Assembly (NCBI GenBank): GCA_015231265.1
Contig: JADGBX010000014.1
Span: forward strand, 1 to 34,877
Length of the DNA stretch: 34,877 nt
Direction of reading: 5' to 3'
Origin: Magnetococcales bacterium
Lineage (GTDB): Bacteria; Pseudomonadota; Magnetococcia; Magnetococcales; JADGBX01
A program made the position numbers and the translations under genes. A model generated the notes under the pieces. The model saw only the letters and a list, made by a program, of their open reading frames with translations, was not told the origin of the DNA and searched no databases. The first letter of the stretch is position 1; the number at the start of each line of letters is the position of its first letter. Shown piece after piece: positions 9,180-18,561 of the stretch.

Positions 9180-10301
9180 TTAGAAACCCCTGTGGAAATA
9201 GCGCATGACATTGTGCAAACGCTTGTCGCCGGGATGGGTCCTGATCAAGCTACGAATGCGTGTCCGCGCCTCTTCCATTCTATTGGTCTTCATCTCGATC
9301 AACGCGAGATTGAATCCCGCTTCAAGATCATCCGGTTTCTTCTTGACTGCCATGGCGAAAAACTGACCGGCACGCGGAATATCCCGTTGTTTCAAGTGCC
9401 AGAAACCACGCATTTTTAACAAGAAGAGATTATCTCTCCCTTTGATGCGCTCCAGTTCCGCAAATGCGGACCGAACCGCCTCTACATCTCTGTTGTTCAT
9501 CGCCAACTTCAGATCCTGCACGCCTCGTGCAACCTCAAGTCTGTTATCTCGAGTCACAACGGTGGGCCTGACCGGCTCTTCAACGGCATCTTCGATATCA
9601 GCTTCCGGTATGGCATTATCCACATAAGTCTCTGGCTCGGGCTGAGAGAGACGAATGGGTGAAGGTTCGGGTTTGCTTTTGACTTCAGCGGGAACATCGG
9701 GAACTTCCGGCATCACATCATCCTGCATGATATCCGGAAGTGCAGCAAAAAGAGCATCGATATCTGAAGCATCGGAACGAGGTGTGGAGGGTGTTCCGGC
9801 CTTCTCCAACATCCCAATCATCGAATCGCCATCAACCGTTCCAGCTGCAGTGGGGACCGACACCTCAGCGAGGTTTGCAGGCGCAGGTTGGGCAGGTGCA
9901 GGAGGAGGCACCATGGGCGATTTGGCAGCAGGGAGGTTTCCTAGTGCAGCAGGAGCAATAGCGCCCTTTTGCGGAGACGGAATAGCGACCTTTTGGGAAG
10001 GAATTTTCCACGACACGGGTGCCGATTGACCAGCAGGTGCCGATTTAATCGGGGCTTTCTTCGCGACTGCAGTTTCCGACGACGACTCCATATCCGTCAA
10101 CATCCAGACATACACAGCCCCAGCGACGACAATAAGCCCAAATGCAGCCAGCATCCGCTTCTTGTCGAAGGTCGATTTGATTGAGTCTTCGTCATCCTTC
10201 TGGCCCTTCTTCTTACCGGCACCTTGGGCCAAACCCGGCCCAACACCCGCAGAATTAGGAGAGCCTTTCAGATTGCGCAGAGCGCGATAGATGACACTCA
10301 T
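9180..10301 (-). CDS. MshN-like membrane protein with C-terminal TPR region
   Basis: MSVIYRALRNLKG N-terminus, single TM (MLAAFGLIVVAGAVYVWML), Pro/Ala-rich linker, TPR-like C-terminus; start overlaps secretin stop (ATGA). Confidence 0.7.
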   Translation of the reverse strand: MSVIYRALRNLKGSPNSAGVGPGLAQGAGKKKGQKDDEDSIKSTFDKKRMLAAFGLIVVAGAVYVWMLTDMESSSETAVAKKAPIKSAPAGQSAPVSWKIPSQKVAIPSPQKGAIAPAALGNLPAAKSPMVPPPAPAQPAPANLAEVSVPTAAGTVDGDSMIGMLEKAGTPSTPRSDASDIDALFAALPDIMQDDVMPEVPDVPAEVKSKPEPSPIRLSQPEPETYVDNAIPEADIEDAVEEPVRPTVVTRDNRLEVARGVQDLKLAMNNRDVEAVRSAFAELERIKGRDNLFLLKMRGFWHLKQRDIPRAGQFFAMAVKKKPDDLEAGFNLALIEMKTNRMEEARTRIRSLIRTHPGDKRLHNVMRYFHRGF

Positions 10302-12025
10302 AGAATCTGTACCCGCAGCATGATGACCAGTTCACTAACGATTTCCGAATTCTGATCCTTGGTGAAAAGACGGCCCAACAGAGGAATCTCCGAAAGAACC
10401 GGGACACCCGTTCTGACTTCCGTCCTGTTTTTATCGATCAGGCCACCGATAAACACAGTATCGTTGTTATTGAGGTCCAGAACGGTGCTGATCTCCTTAA
10501 GATCAACCTGAGGCAGCGAGACAGCCGTTGTACTGGTACCAACCTGAGTCGGTGTGAGAGTGCTGGCCTGCACGTCACTCTGGATAGGATGAACCACCAG
10601 CGAGACCCGCCCTTCGTTGGAGATGAAGGGGATAACACCAAGAATCAAACCATCAAACACCGTTTCTGTCTGCACATCGACACCGGTGGTCGTAGCAGTG
10701 TCAGCCACGGTCACTTCCGTCTGTCGGATATAGGCACTGCTGCGTCCGACGCTGATCATGGCCGGTTGACCATGTTTTGCCCGAATACTGGGATTGGAAA
10801 GAACCTGAACTTCACCGAACTGCTTGAGCATGTCCAGAGCAACCAACCCGCTCCGTCCTGCCATTGCCAAACCGAATCCGGCAAGGCTGGCAATGGAACC
10901 GGTGCTCAGATCCGACGTCGTTGCTGAAGCGAAGTTACCGAGTCCGAAAGCTGGATTCTTAACACCCTGATCACCACTCCCTTTAAACGGGTATTGACCG
11001 GAATTGGTTGTGATGGATTGCGCAAGCCCACTTGAAGCGGAAACACTGTTGCGCAACAGCGCCCAATCGACACCGGCTCGAAACTGATCAGTCAGACGAA
11101 TCTCCATGATCCGCGCTTCAATCAGGATCTGACGACCCAGAATCTCTTTATAACGGTTGATCAGACCGGAGACCGTTTTCAATGCGGACGGTTTGGCTTT
11201 GACGTAGAGGGTGCCGGTCATCGAGTTCAGATGATAACTACCACCTCCAGCCGTTACGAGAGGCTGAATAATCTCGGTGATCTTCTGGTAAGGATTGGAA
11301 ACCGCCGGCCCTTGACCAGAAACATTGAAGGACCCTGTCATGCCACCGATAACATTGTTGGACGACGTAGCAGCACCAAGGACGTCACCACCAACACTGA
11401 AGTTGGTGGTCATGTTGGTTTCCATGAAGTCGAGATCGAAGACCGACTCCTGAAACAGCTCGACGCGCAAGACATTATCTTCGACCCGACCATAGAGATC
11501 AGCCGTCTGAAGGATCTCGCGGAACACGGTCGATGCTGGCACTTCGCTGAAGCTTACGCTCAGAATTGGCGGATTACTAACCACCTGCGGGTGCAGCAGC
11601 AGGTTCATATTGGTCTGCTTGGCAAGCGCCTGCAGCAGATGACGAACATCCGCCTTATCCATCTCCAGTGAGACCAGAATGTCATCCAACGGATCATATT
11701 CTGGCTCAACGGGATCGGGGGTCGGTGGTTGATCACCCTGGACCTGCATGTCCCGCGTGATCGTCTGCAGGCGATTGGCTGCGTCCTGTGACCCCTTCGT
11801 CAACAGTTCGTGTGGGTTGGTGCGCTTTGGAGAGCTCTCCAACTGCTCAAGATCCCGACGCAGTTCACTTTGGTGATCCTGCAATTTTTTCGACTCATCC
11901 ATGAGCCGGGCATGAGTTCTCTCAAGACTGGGAGGCGTATTCTCCGGCTCCTTGCCCATGGTTTGGCATCCCGCCAGCAGCGCAACCAACGCTGCTAATC
12001 CGCCCATATACCCAAGCAGTCTCAT
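10298..12025 (-). CDS. mshL: MshL-type secretin, predicted lipoprotein
   Basis: Lipobox LLAGC; ILIEARIMEIRLTDQFRAGVDW, VLSNPSIRAKHGQPAMISVG, VPVLSEIPLLGRLFTKDQNSEIVSELVIMLRVQIL secretin signature. Confidence 0.9.
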   Translation of the reverse strand: MRLLGYMGGLAALVALLAGCQTMGKEPENTPPSLERTHARLMDESKKLQDHQSELRRDLEQLESSPKRTNPHELLTKGSQDAANRLQTITRDMQVQGDQPPTPDPVEPEYDPLDDILVSLEMDKADVRHLLQALAKQTNMNLLLHPQVVSNPPILSVSFSEVPASTVFREILQTADLYGRVEDNVLRVELFQESVFDLDFMETNMTTNFSVGGDVLGAATSSNNVIGGMTGSFNVSGQGPAVSNPYQKITEIIQPLVTAGGGSYHLNSMTGTLYVKAKPSALKTVSGLINRYKEILGRQILIEARIMEIRLTDQFRAGVDWALLRNSVSASSGLAQSITTNSGQYPFKGSGDQGVKNPAFGLGNFASATTSDLSTGSIASLAGFGLAMAGRSGLVALDMLKQFGEVQVLSNPSIRAKHGQPAMISVGRSSAYIRQTEVTVADTATTTGVDVQTETVFDGLILGVIPFISNEGRVSLVVHPIQSDVQASTLTPTQVGTSTTAVSLPQVDLKEISTVLDLNNNDTVFIGGLIDKNRTEVRTGVPVLSEIPLLGRLFTKDQNSEIVSELVIMLRVQIL

Positions 12026-12492
12026 TGCCTCAGTCCCCGGAACCGCACGTCACTATGCCGTATGGCGCGTGCAACACATGAAAAAGAAAACCACATAATC
12101 TCCAGGAGGTTACAACACACGGCGACATGATTAAGAGCCACCCCCCAAGATTTCGTTGAAAAGTACACAATTTCAAACGTGATGGCAAGGAACAGCCCTT
12201 CTTGCATCCAAGAACGCCCCCTCAGTCACATTATACCATCTCGTATTCACTATCACTAAAAAGAGCCTTCCACCACCTGGATACACCAAAGAGTATGGGA
12301 GAGACGTTCTGCGTGATAGAGATAAGCGTTTCAAAGCACTATTCGTACCAATGTAGGTTATTAAATACATCTCACAACAGAATCGCCACCATCCTCATCG
12401 ACCCACAAAAAAATGCGTGCATGCCCACACTTCAGGAAGCGTCACGAAACTGACAATGCCACAAGCTCAGACACCTCTCAACCGGTATCTCG

Positions 12493-13437
12493 TCAATGAA
12501 CCGCCCTCTCTGATGATGAACGCAGCAACAGGCCGTCGAATAGTGACTGGAGGAGATCATAGTGTCTTGAATTCTCCTCCATTTTTTTTCCGGCACTCTT
12601 TATCTCTTTATGCTCAATCATCTCCGAGGTCGCCACCCCTACGGAGAGTCGTTTCAGAGACTCCCTTGCGGCAATTACCTCGCTCATGTGCGAACGACGC
12701 CCCAAAGAGACAAGCTCTTTCAAGAAACGTTTCGAATCCGCAACATCCCCATTATTCCAGCTCGCATGAGCCAGATGAAACAGTGCATCCACCTTACGAC
12801 CGAATCGATCTTCCACAAGCACCCGATCGGCCTCTTTCAACACGCCCTCGCTATCCAAGTCACCAAGATGAAAGGCAACGATGGGATAAGGCCAATCGAA
12901 CTGCTTCAGATACTCGTTCTTCTCTTCAAGGAGTTCCCGCCACTCAAGACCGGCACGCATTCTCGCCAGCACTAACCAGAGATAGGGATAGGGTGACGAG
13001 CGCTCAGGGCGCAATCGAACGAACTCTGCAAAATCCCACGCCGCATCATTGTATCTGCCAATGATAAAGTAAACCGTTCCCCGATTATAGCGCGCTTTTG
13101 CATTGTTGGGCTCCTGACGAAGCAGCATATCCAAATCATCGATCGATGCCTGATACCGACCGAGGCTTTTTAGCGCAACCGCACGATTATTCAAAACCAC
13201 CAATCGATCGACCGGATCCAGATCATTACTCTCCAACGCCTGACTAAACCAACGAATAGCGAGAGCAAAATGCCCAGCCCCTGCAGCGATCACCCCCTGC
13301 TGCGCACGCTCTGCCCCCGTGGACCAGGCAATCGATGGAACAAGCATCATCACCCACATCGAGACCGCGATCAGACCGTGTTTCATGGCAACCCCAACTC
13401 TCCCCCGCGCAGAAGACAACACCGTCCGTTCAAACAT
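12493..13437 (-). CDS. Secreted/periplasmic TPR protein
   Basis: Signal-like MKHGLIAVSMWVMMLVPSIAWSTGA (likely internal start), TPR-type repeats (LNNRAVALKSLGRYQASIDDLDMLLRQEPNNAKARYNRGTVYFIIGRYNDAAWDF). Confidence 0.72.
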   Translation of the reverse strand: MFERTVLSSARGRVGVAMKHGLIAVSMWVMMLVPSIAWSTGAERAQQGVIAAGAGHFALAIRWFSQALESNDLDPVDRLVVLNNRAVALKSLGRYQASIDDLDMLLRQEPNNAKARYNRGTVYFIIGRYNDAAWDFAEFVRLRPERSSPYPYLWLVLARMRAGLEWRELLEEKNEYLKQFDWPYPIVAFHLGDLDSEGVLKEADRVLVEDRFGRKVDALFHLAHASWNNGDVADSKRFLKELVSLGRRSHMSEVIAARESLKRLSVGVATSEMIEHKEIKSAGKKMEENSRHYDLLQSLFDGLLLRSSSERAVH

Positions 13438-13492
13438 CTCGTGCTGTCACAACAACACCGACACACACCAGACCATATGCACGCAGAAATCA

Positions 13493-13689
13493 AAGCGTGT
13501 CCTTGAGGCATGTTGACTTTCGGAGCAGATCCTCGTTTGTGCCTGAAAAAGTATCAGGCAAGACGTGAGCAGTGCGGTTTGGTACACCAAATGAGCGACG
13601 AACAACGCAGCATGACGCTTTTCAGTCCGAACCCGACGGGCTTGCGCCATGCCAGCGCGGATATGGGCGGAATGCCAACACGTCTCTAG
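13493..13689 (+). repeat. Degenerate copy (D) of the ~186-bp inverted-repeat element
   Basis: Shares gcgtgtcct, cgtttgtgcctgaaaa, caggcaaga, gcggtttgg and ccaaatgagcgacgaacaacgcagcatg with the copies at 32517 and 23747; ends degraded, limits approximate. Confidence 0.75.
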
Positions 13690-13820
13690 TTGTACAGACA
13701 GCCTTGCTGCTACACAAGCGGGCACACAATAGCATGCTGTTCTTAACATTCTTAGTCACGATTCAACGTCAGAATGGTTCGGACTTGTGTATCCGGCGCT
13801 TAATCACTACCCTCTTGAAC

Positions 13821-14768
13821 ATGGAAAGCGAACAGGAAGGACCCATCCCCCGCACACTGTTTATCACTGGCGCTAATGATCCCTACTTTACTGTGATCAC
13901 GTCGTTGCTGATGTCTTTTCGGCTGTTTGAGCCGAATCAGACGCTCATGGTGTGTGATTTCGGCCTCAGCAATGAGCAGTGCCGCTTTCTCTCCAGCCAG
14001 GGTATTCTTCTACCGATGCCGACGGACCTTAAGGGGGGGCTTCACCCTTTCTATTACAAGGCTTCCATCTGGAAATATGTCGAGCACATTGATTTCGACA
14101 GGCTGGTCTGGATCGATGGGGACTGCTTGATTGCCAATCCCGTCGCCAGAGAGATCAACAAGCACTTCTCTCCCCATATCGCTAAAGGGGCACCATTTAT
14201 GGGTGCATGCCAGGACTCCGTCGGAACGATTGGCCAGTTCTGCAACAATTTTGATGTCGCCCCGTTTGATAAACTCCTTGACCAACACGGCATCTCCCGA
14301 GACCTACCCTACCTCAACAGCGCCGTCTTCATGGTTAACTCCCATGAGATGCTCCGCGAGTGGCACCGTCTGATCTTTGAGATCGAGTCGCATATTCTAC
14401 ATGAACAGAATCTTTTCAATATTCTGACGTACACCCTGTTCGACAGCCCGGAACTGCTGGATAGAAGAATCTGGAACGTCCACGATCTACACCTCAACGA
14501 CTTGAAGGTAGAGACCGACACCGACGACCCTGCCCTGCCCTATCAAATCCTACTGAACGATGCTCCCGTACAACTTGCGCACGCCACATCTTTTCAGGGA
14601 CGCGCGGTGACCGCAAAACCCATGCGTATCCCCGTTGGAGATAGAGTCATAGACGGCTATGTCAGAACCACTAAAAACCCACATGTTGCCTATCTTTTTC
14701 AGAGCATGATGAGCTACTTCCTGCTCCAAAACAAAGCGGATCTCACTAAATGCGGTGTCTTGAACTGA
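13821..14768 (+). CDS. Glycosyltransferase-like (nucleotide-diphospho-sugar transferase type)
   Basis: PRTLFITGANDPYFTVITSLLMSFRLFEPNQTLMVCDFGLS...DRLVWIDGDCLIAN (DxD-like motif); ORF-track start 13572 lies inside the repeat, ATG 13821 (MESEQEG) preferred. Confidence 0.7.
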   Translation: MESEQEGPIPRTLFITGANDPYFTVITSLLMSFRLFEPNQTLMVCDFGLSNEQCRFLSSQGILLPMPTDLKGGLHPFYYKASIWKYVEHIDFDRLVWIDGDCLIANPVAREINKHFSPHIAKGAPFMGACQDSVGTIGQFCNNFDVAPFDKLLDQHGISRDLPYLNSAVFMVNSHEMLREWHRLIFEIESHILHEQNLFNILTYTLFDSPELLDRRIWNVHDLHLNDLKVETDTDDPALPYQILLNDAPVQLAHATSFQGRAVTAKPMRIPVGDRVIDGYVRTTKNPHVAYLFQSMMSYFLLQNKADLTKCGVLN

Positions 14769-14798
14769 AACAGACGACACCCTGCTGATCATTGATGC

Positions 14799-17243
14799 TT
14801 AGAAAGCAATCTCCAACATGGTGATATCATCAGCCTGTTCATCGCCGTGCTGATGCTCCTGAACCTCCTCCAGAACCTGCTCCAAGAGACACTCCCGCTC
14901 ATCCGGCTCCTGTGTCACTATCTCCTCAAGGCGCGCTTGACCGAACATCACCCCTTTGCTGTCATCCGCCTCAATTACACCGTCCGAGTAGGCATAAACC
15001 CTGTCCCCGGAATCAAGGGTGATGGATTGAACGGCTTCCTCAGGCATGAGAAGCTCATGAATCCCCAACGGCAGGTGCCGCGATTCAATACGTGTTGCCA
15101 CACGACCTGCCCGCACAACCAGCATCTCCGGCAAGCCCGCATTGAACAGCCGCAATCGCTTCTCGCTCATACTCACTTCGATAAGACCTGCCGTCAGATA
15201 GAAACCGGTCGGCAATTTCAACGTAAGTTTCCGATTCATCTCATCGATGATTTCGAGAAGATCCAGATCCTTGGCGGTCATACTGTAGAAGATATCCGAC
15301 ACCAAAGGGCCGCCGATTGCCGAAGGCAGACCATGCCCGGTAAAATCACCAATCAGAATATGCTGGAGGCCATTGGGACGCTGAGCAGAGAGAAGCAGAT
15401 CACCCGCCGTCTTCTCAACGGGAGCAAGCAGGAAACGCAGGACACCGGGGTCAAACTGGTCAGAGCTGCGAATCCTGACCAAAATATTTTCGATAAACTT
15501 CCTCTCAAATGCCAGTTTATCGCGATGGTGCTTAACATCCTCAAGCGCCTGCTCCAAAGCCTCATCCACCCTCTTACGCTCAACAACACTCGCCAGTGTT
15601 CCACTGATGAGAGAAAGAAATCGCTCATACGCCTGTGACCGCACTATCGACCGCTTCAAATGGACACTCAGAACACCGATAAGGCCGTCTGAAGTGATGA
15701 TCGGCATGCAGTAGTGGCTCTGATCCTCTTCTCTTTTAAAGTGTGTTTGGGCGTTTTCCTCCTGAGATAAGGAGAAAACCAGCGCCTTCCTGGAAGCCGC
15801 CTCACCGCACAGACACTGCCCATAAGGCACACGTGCGCATTCAGATCGCACGTCGGCGGGCAGACCCTCCGCGGAGACCAGTCGCAACTTCTCGCTCTCG
15901 GTATCATCTTGAAGGAAGAGCGCTCCCTGGGCATCAGCCTCGCGCAGCCATGAGAGCCGTAGTGTCTGGGCCAACGCTTGATCCAGCTGCTCTTGAAGGG
16001 GTGCTCCACTCAATGCGAAACGGAGAATCGCTTCCGTAGTATCCTGCACCTCTTGTGACAACCCCTCCATCCAGACCGCCCGCAAACGCCTGATACGAGT
16101 CCTCATAAAGAAGAAGGCACCGACAACAACCAGAATCGTTGCAACAAGATAGAAGAAAAGAAACTTCTTATTGATCAGGAAGAGATCATCGGCAACAACA
16201 TGTGCAGGTCGGATGACGACAAGTTTCCACTGATCCAAATAGGGTTTGAATCCTACGACATCATCGTATGGAGAGAAGAGCGTACCGACACTCTCGATCT
16301 CTGCCATACTGCTCACGGGCTCGACAGTTGCGTAGGTCACCAATCCCCCGTCAAAACGTTTCTGTCCATTGCCATGGGGTGCCATCCAGCGCCAAAGAGC
16401 CGGATGGCGGATGGCAAATGTCCGATCTCGATTCTTCGACCACATAAACCCCCAGAGGTCGTCATATCTCGGACCGACCATCCAGTAGCCCGTACTATTC
16501 AACAGATGGAGTTCACAGCCGACGCATAACTCACGTCCGTCCAATCCACTCAGCAGATTCCGACCTGCATAGTTGAGCACCAACATCCCGATACGCTTGC
16601 CATCGATGGCATGCAGCATCATGCCAAAACGGATCACCGGATTGAACGGCAGCTCCACCTTGCCGTACTCGATATTGAGATCAAAAGGGGAGACGTAAAC
16701 GGCATTGGGGGTCATGCGTTGGACGTTGGAGACGTAATAACGGTTGCTTTTATCCTGAAGCTGATCCTTGGCAACCAGCTCTGTTCTACCCCCCGTACGA
16801 TTAACACGAACCCGTTCACGCCCGTGCTCGTCCAATAGACGTGCTTGGAGAAAATCTGCCTTGCGATCTGAAAACGCAAAGAGCATCTCTTCAACACCAG
16901 CGATAAAGAGGTGATCTCGATTACTGAGGGAGTGCATCAACTGCACCTGACGGGCAAGGACTTGAATATCCGCCATCACTGCATTGAATACACCGATAAG
17001 ATAGCGTGAATGCACTCGTACAGCACTTCTATCTACTAACTCCATACGCTCCTGATAGCGCGCTGAATCGAAAGCATAGATGGTGAAGAATGCCAGGGAG
17101 AGAATGATATAAAACGGGAAAAAAGCCTGAGAAAAATATGCCAGACGCCACTTCTCTTCGTCAGGTGCTTGCAGGTCCTGCACATCGGAATCGCTGTTGT
17201 GCATATCCATTTCGCCAGAGTACCCTGGTAGCACCCGCCACAC
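14799..17243 (-). CDS. Membrane sensor - GAF - SpoIIE/PP2C-type serine phosphatase
   Basis: N-terminal TM and Cache-like extracytoplasmic region; GAF with GQCLCGEAA; GDLLLSAQRPNGLQHILIGDFTGHGLPSAIGGPLVSDIFY and RVYAYSDGVIEADDSKGVMFG (SpoIIE motifs). Confidence 0.85.
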   Translation of the reverse strand: MWRVLPGYSGEMDMHNSDSDVQDLQAPDEEKWRLAYFSQAFFPFYIILSLAFFTIYAFDSARYQERMELVDRSAVRVHSRYLIGVFNAVMADIQVLARQVQLMHSLSNRDHLFIAGVEEMLFAFSDRKADFLQARLLDEHGRERVRVNRTGGRTELVAKDQLQDKSNRYYVSNVQRMTPNAVYVSPFDLNIEYGKVELPFNPVIRFGMMLHAIDGKRIGMLVLNYAGRNLLSGLDGRELCVGCELHLLNSTGYWMVGPRYDDLWGFMWSKNRDRTFAIRHPALWRWMAPHGNGQKRFDGGLVTYATVEPVSSMAEIESVGTLFSPYDDVVGFKPYLDQWKLVVIRPAHVVADDLFLINKKFLFFYLVATILVVVGAFFFMRTRIRRLRAVWMEGLSQEVQDTTEAILRFALSGAPLQEQLDQALAQTLRLSWLREADAQGALFLQDDTESEKLRLVSAEGLPADVRSECARVPYGQCLCGEAASRKALVFSLSQEENAQTHFKREEDQSHYCMPIITSDGLIGVLSVHLKRSIVRSQAYERFLSLISGTLASVVERKRVDEALEQALEDVKHHRDKLAFERKFIENILVRIRSSDQFDPGVLRFLLAPVEKTAGDLLLSAQRPNGLQHILIGDFTGHGLPSAIGGPLVSDIFYSMTAKDLDLLEIIDEMNRKLTLKLPTGFYLTAGLIEVSMSEKRLRLFNAGLPEMLVVRAGRVATRIESRHLPLGIHELLMPEEAVQSITLDSGDRVYAYSDGVIEADDSKGVMFGQARLEEIVTQEPDERECLLEQVLEEVQEHQHGDEQADDITMLEIAF

Positions 17244-17573
17244 CGCAGGAGAGGAGGGAAAAGAGTCGCGTCACACAAGACCTGAACGGTCGATTTAGTC
17301 TCGCGAGATACCACCTGCACGCGTGACCAGTACTCTCCATCTCCAGTTTGACGGAATGCACTGCTGAAAAAAAGCGCGTATTGTCATAGCAGAATGGTAA
17401 TGTTGTAGGACAGAGTGTCACAGCTCTTGGGAGTTGGCAAGATCCACCCGGGACCCAAGAGCAGAGATTCGCATAGGACTCAACAGCTTGTTGCGTACAA
17501 CATCAACAACGCTCTTCAATGATCGATGACACATCCTCCACTTACACCCTCGCAAGAAAGGAATCCGGATACA

Positions 17574-18536
17574 ATGCAGACTCGACGAACAGTGCTTATC
17601 GGTTGGATCGTTACATTCCTTAGTCTCATGGGAGCCTCCCAGGCCTCCAGTGCACCACCTGTCGTGATCATGGCCGACGGCTTCGGAGATTGCTGTACCC
17701 ATCGAATGACCACACTGATTGATGGACTGAAATCCATGGGAGCGGTCTTCCCCGCCATTCAGAAGCGTGGACTCAGTGGCGGTTCGTATGGTGATCACGT
17801 CAATCCCTGGAACAGCCTGACGGGCACGGATCAGGGTTTTGGCGTCAACATGGATCTGAGTTCCTATCTTTCGGCCAATCCCGAGAGCCTGATGGGAGCG
17901 GCATCCAGTTTCATGAATGGAGGCGGGAACAACACCGCCTCACTCCTGCAGCAGAACAAAGAGAAGATCATGCAGGCTGTGCGCAAAGGGAGTGATGACC
18001 AGTTCATGACTGAAGTCTCCAGCTATGTTGATAGCTTGCCAAAAGATCAACCGGTGATCCTGATCGGACACAGTTTCGGGGCTGATTCCGTGACAAAAGT
18101 CGCCAAAAGAATCAGCCGTCCCATTCTCTTTCTCGGCGCCTTGGATCCTGTCGGAGCTGGTGGAATGCGGCGGATGACCAAGGATCGTGAGATTCCAGGC
18201 AATGTGATCTACTTCTATAATCGCTGGCAGGAGAACGAGGTGTTCCCGTTTGATTTTGGGAAATCAGGCGCTTTCGGCCACTGTCGTGCCAAAACATGCG
18301 ATCAGAAAGAACAGTCCGTCGCCAAAAAGAGCTCAGGAACCCGATCCGGCTCTTCACTGGGTCATATTCCCTTCCCCTCAGACCCGTTCATTCAGCAGGA
18401 GATCCTGACTATTATCAAGCAGCTTCTCAGCACAGGATCGGCAAAAAGTGGCAGTAGTTCTTCGGACAGCAACAACAGCCTATCGCCGAAATCTGTGATG
18501 GAGAATCTTCCGGCGTCGTTGCCGAAACTCTTCTGA
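17574..18536 (+). CDS. Exported alpha/beta hydrolase-like protein
   Basis: Signal-like MQTRRTVLIGWIVTFLSLMGASQASSA; nucleophile elbow VILIGHSFGADSV; ORF track starts at 17526. Confidence 0.7.
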   Translation: MQTRRTVLIGWIVTFLSLMGASQASSAPPVVIMADGFGDCCTHRMTTLIDGLKSMGAVFPAIQKRGLSGGSYGDHVNPWNSLTGTDQGFGVNMDLSSYLSANPESLMGAASSFMNGGGNNTASLLQQNKEKIMQAVRKGSDDQFMTEVSSYVDSLPKDQPVILIGHSFGADSVTKVAKRISRPILFLGALDPVGAGGMRRMTKDREIPGNVIYFYNRWQENEVFPFDFGKSGAFGHCRAKTCDQKEQSVAKKSSGTRSGSSLGHIPFPSDPFIQQEILTIIKQLLSTGSAKSGSSSSDSNNSLSPKSVMENLPASLPKLF

Positions 18537-18561
18537 ATGAGTAGGGCGTGTCAGACGGCTG

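Noticed and set aside
13447-13749. 100-aa minus-strand ORF through the degenerate repeat
   Set aside because: Reads through repeat DNA; no evidence of coding beyond an open frame.
13572-13820. Upstream extension of the glycosyltransferase ORF
   Set aside because: Starts inside the repeat element and does not look like protein family sequence; ATG 13821 fits better.
14752-14782. ggtgtc...gacacc inverted repeat after the glycosyltransferase gene
   Set aside because: Six-bp stem with a long loop and no T-tract; not called as a terminator.
18542-18552. tagggcgtgtc between hydrolase and serpin, like the end of the MITE-like element
   Set aside because: Only about 11 bp match and no interior or opposite end found; chance or decayed remnant.
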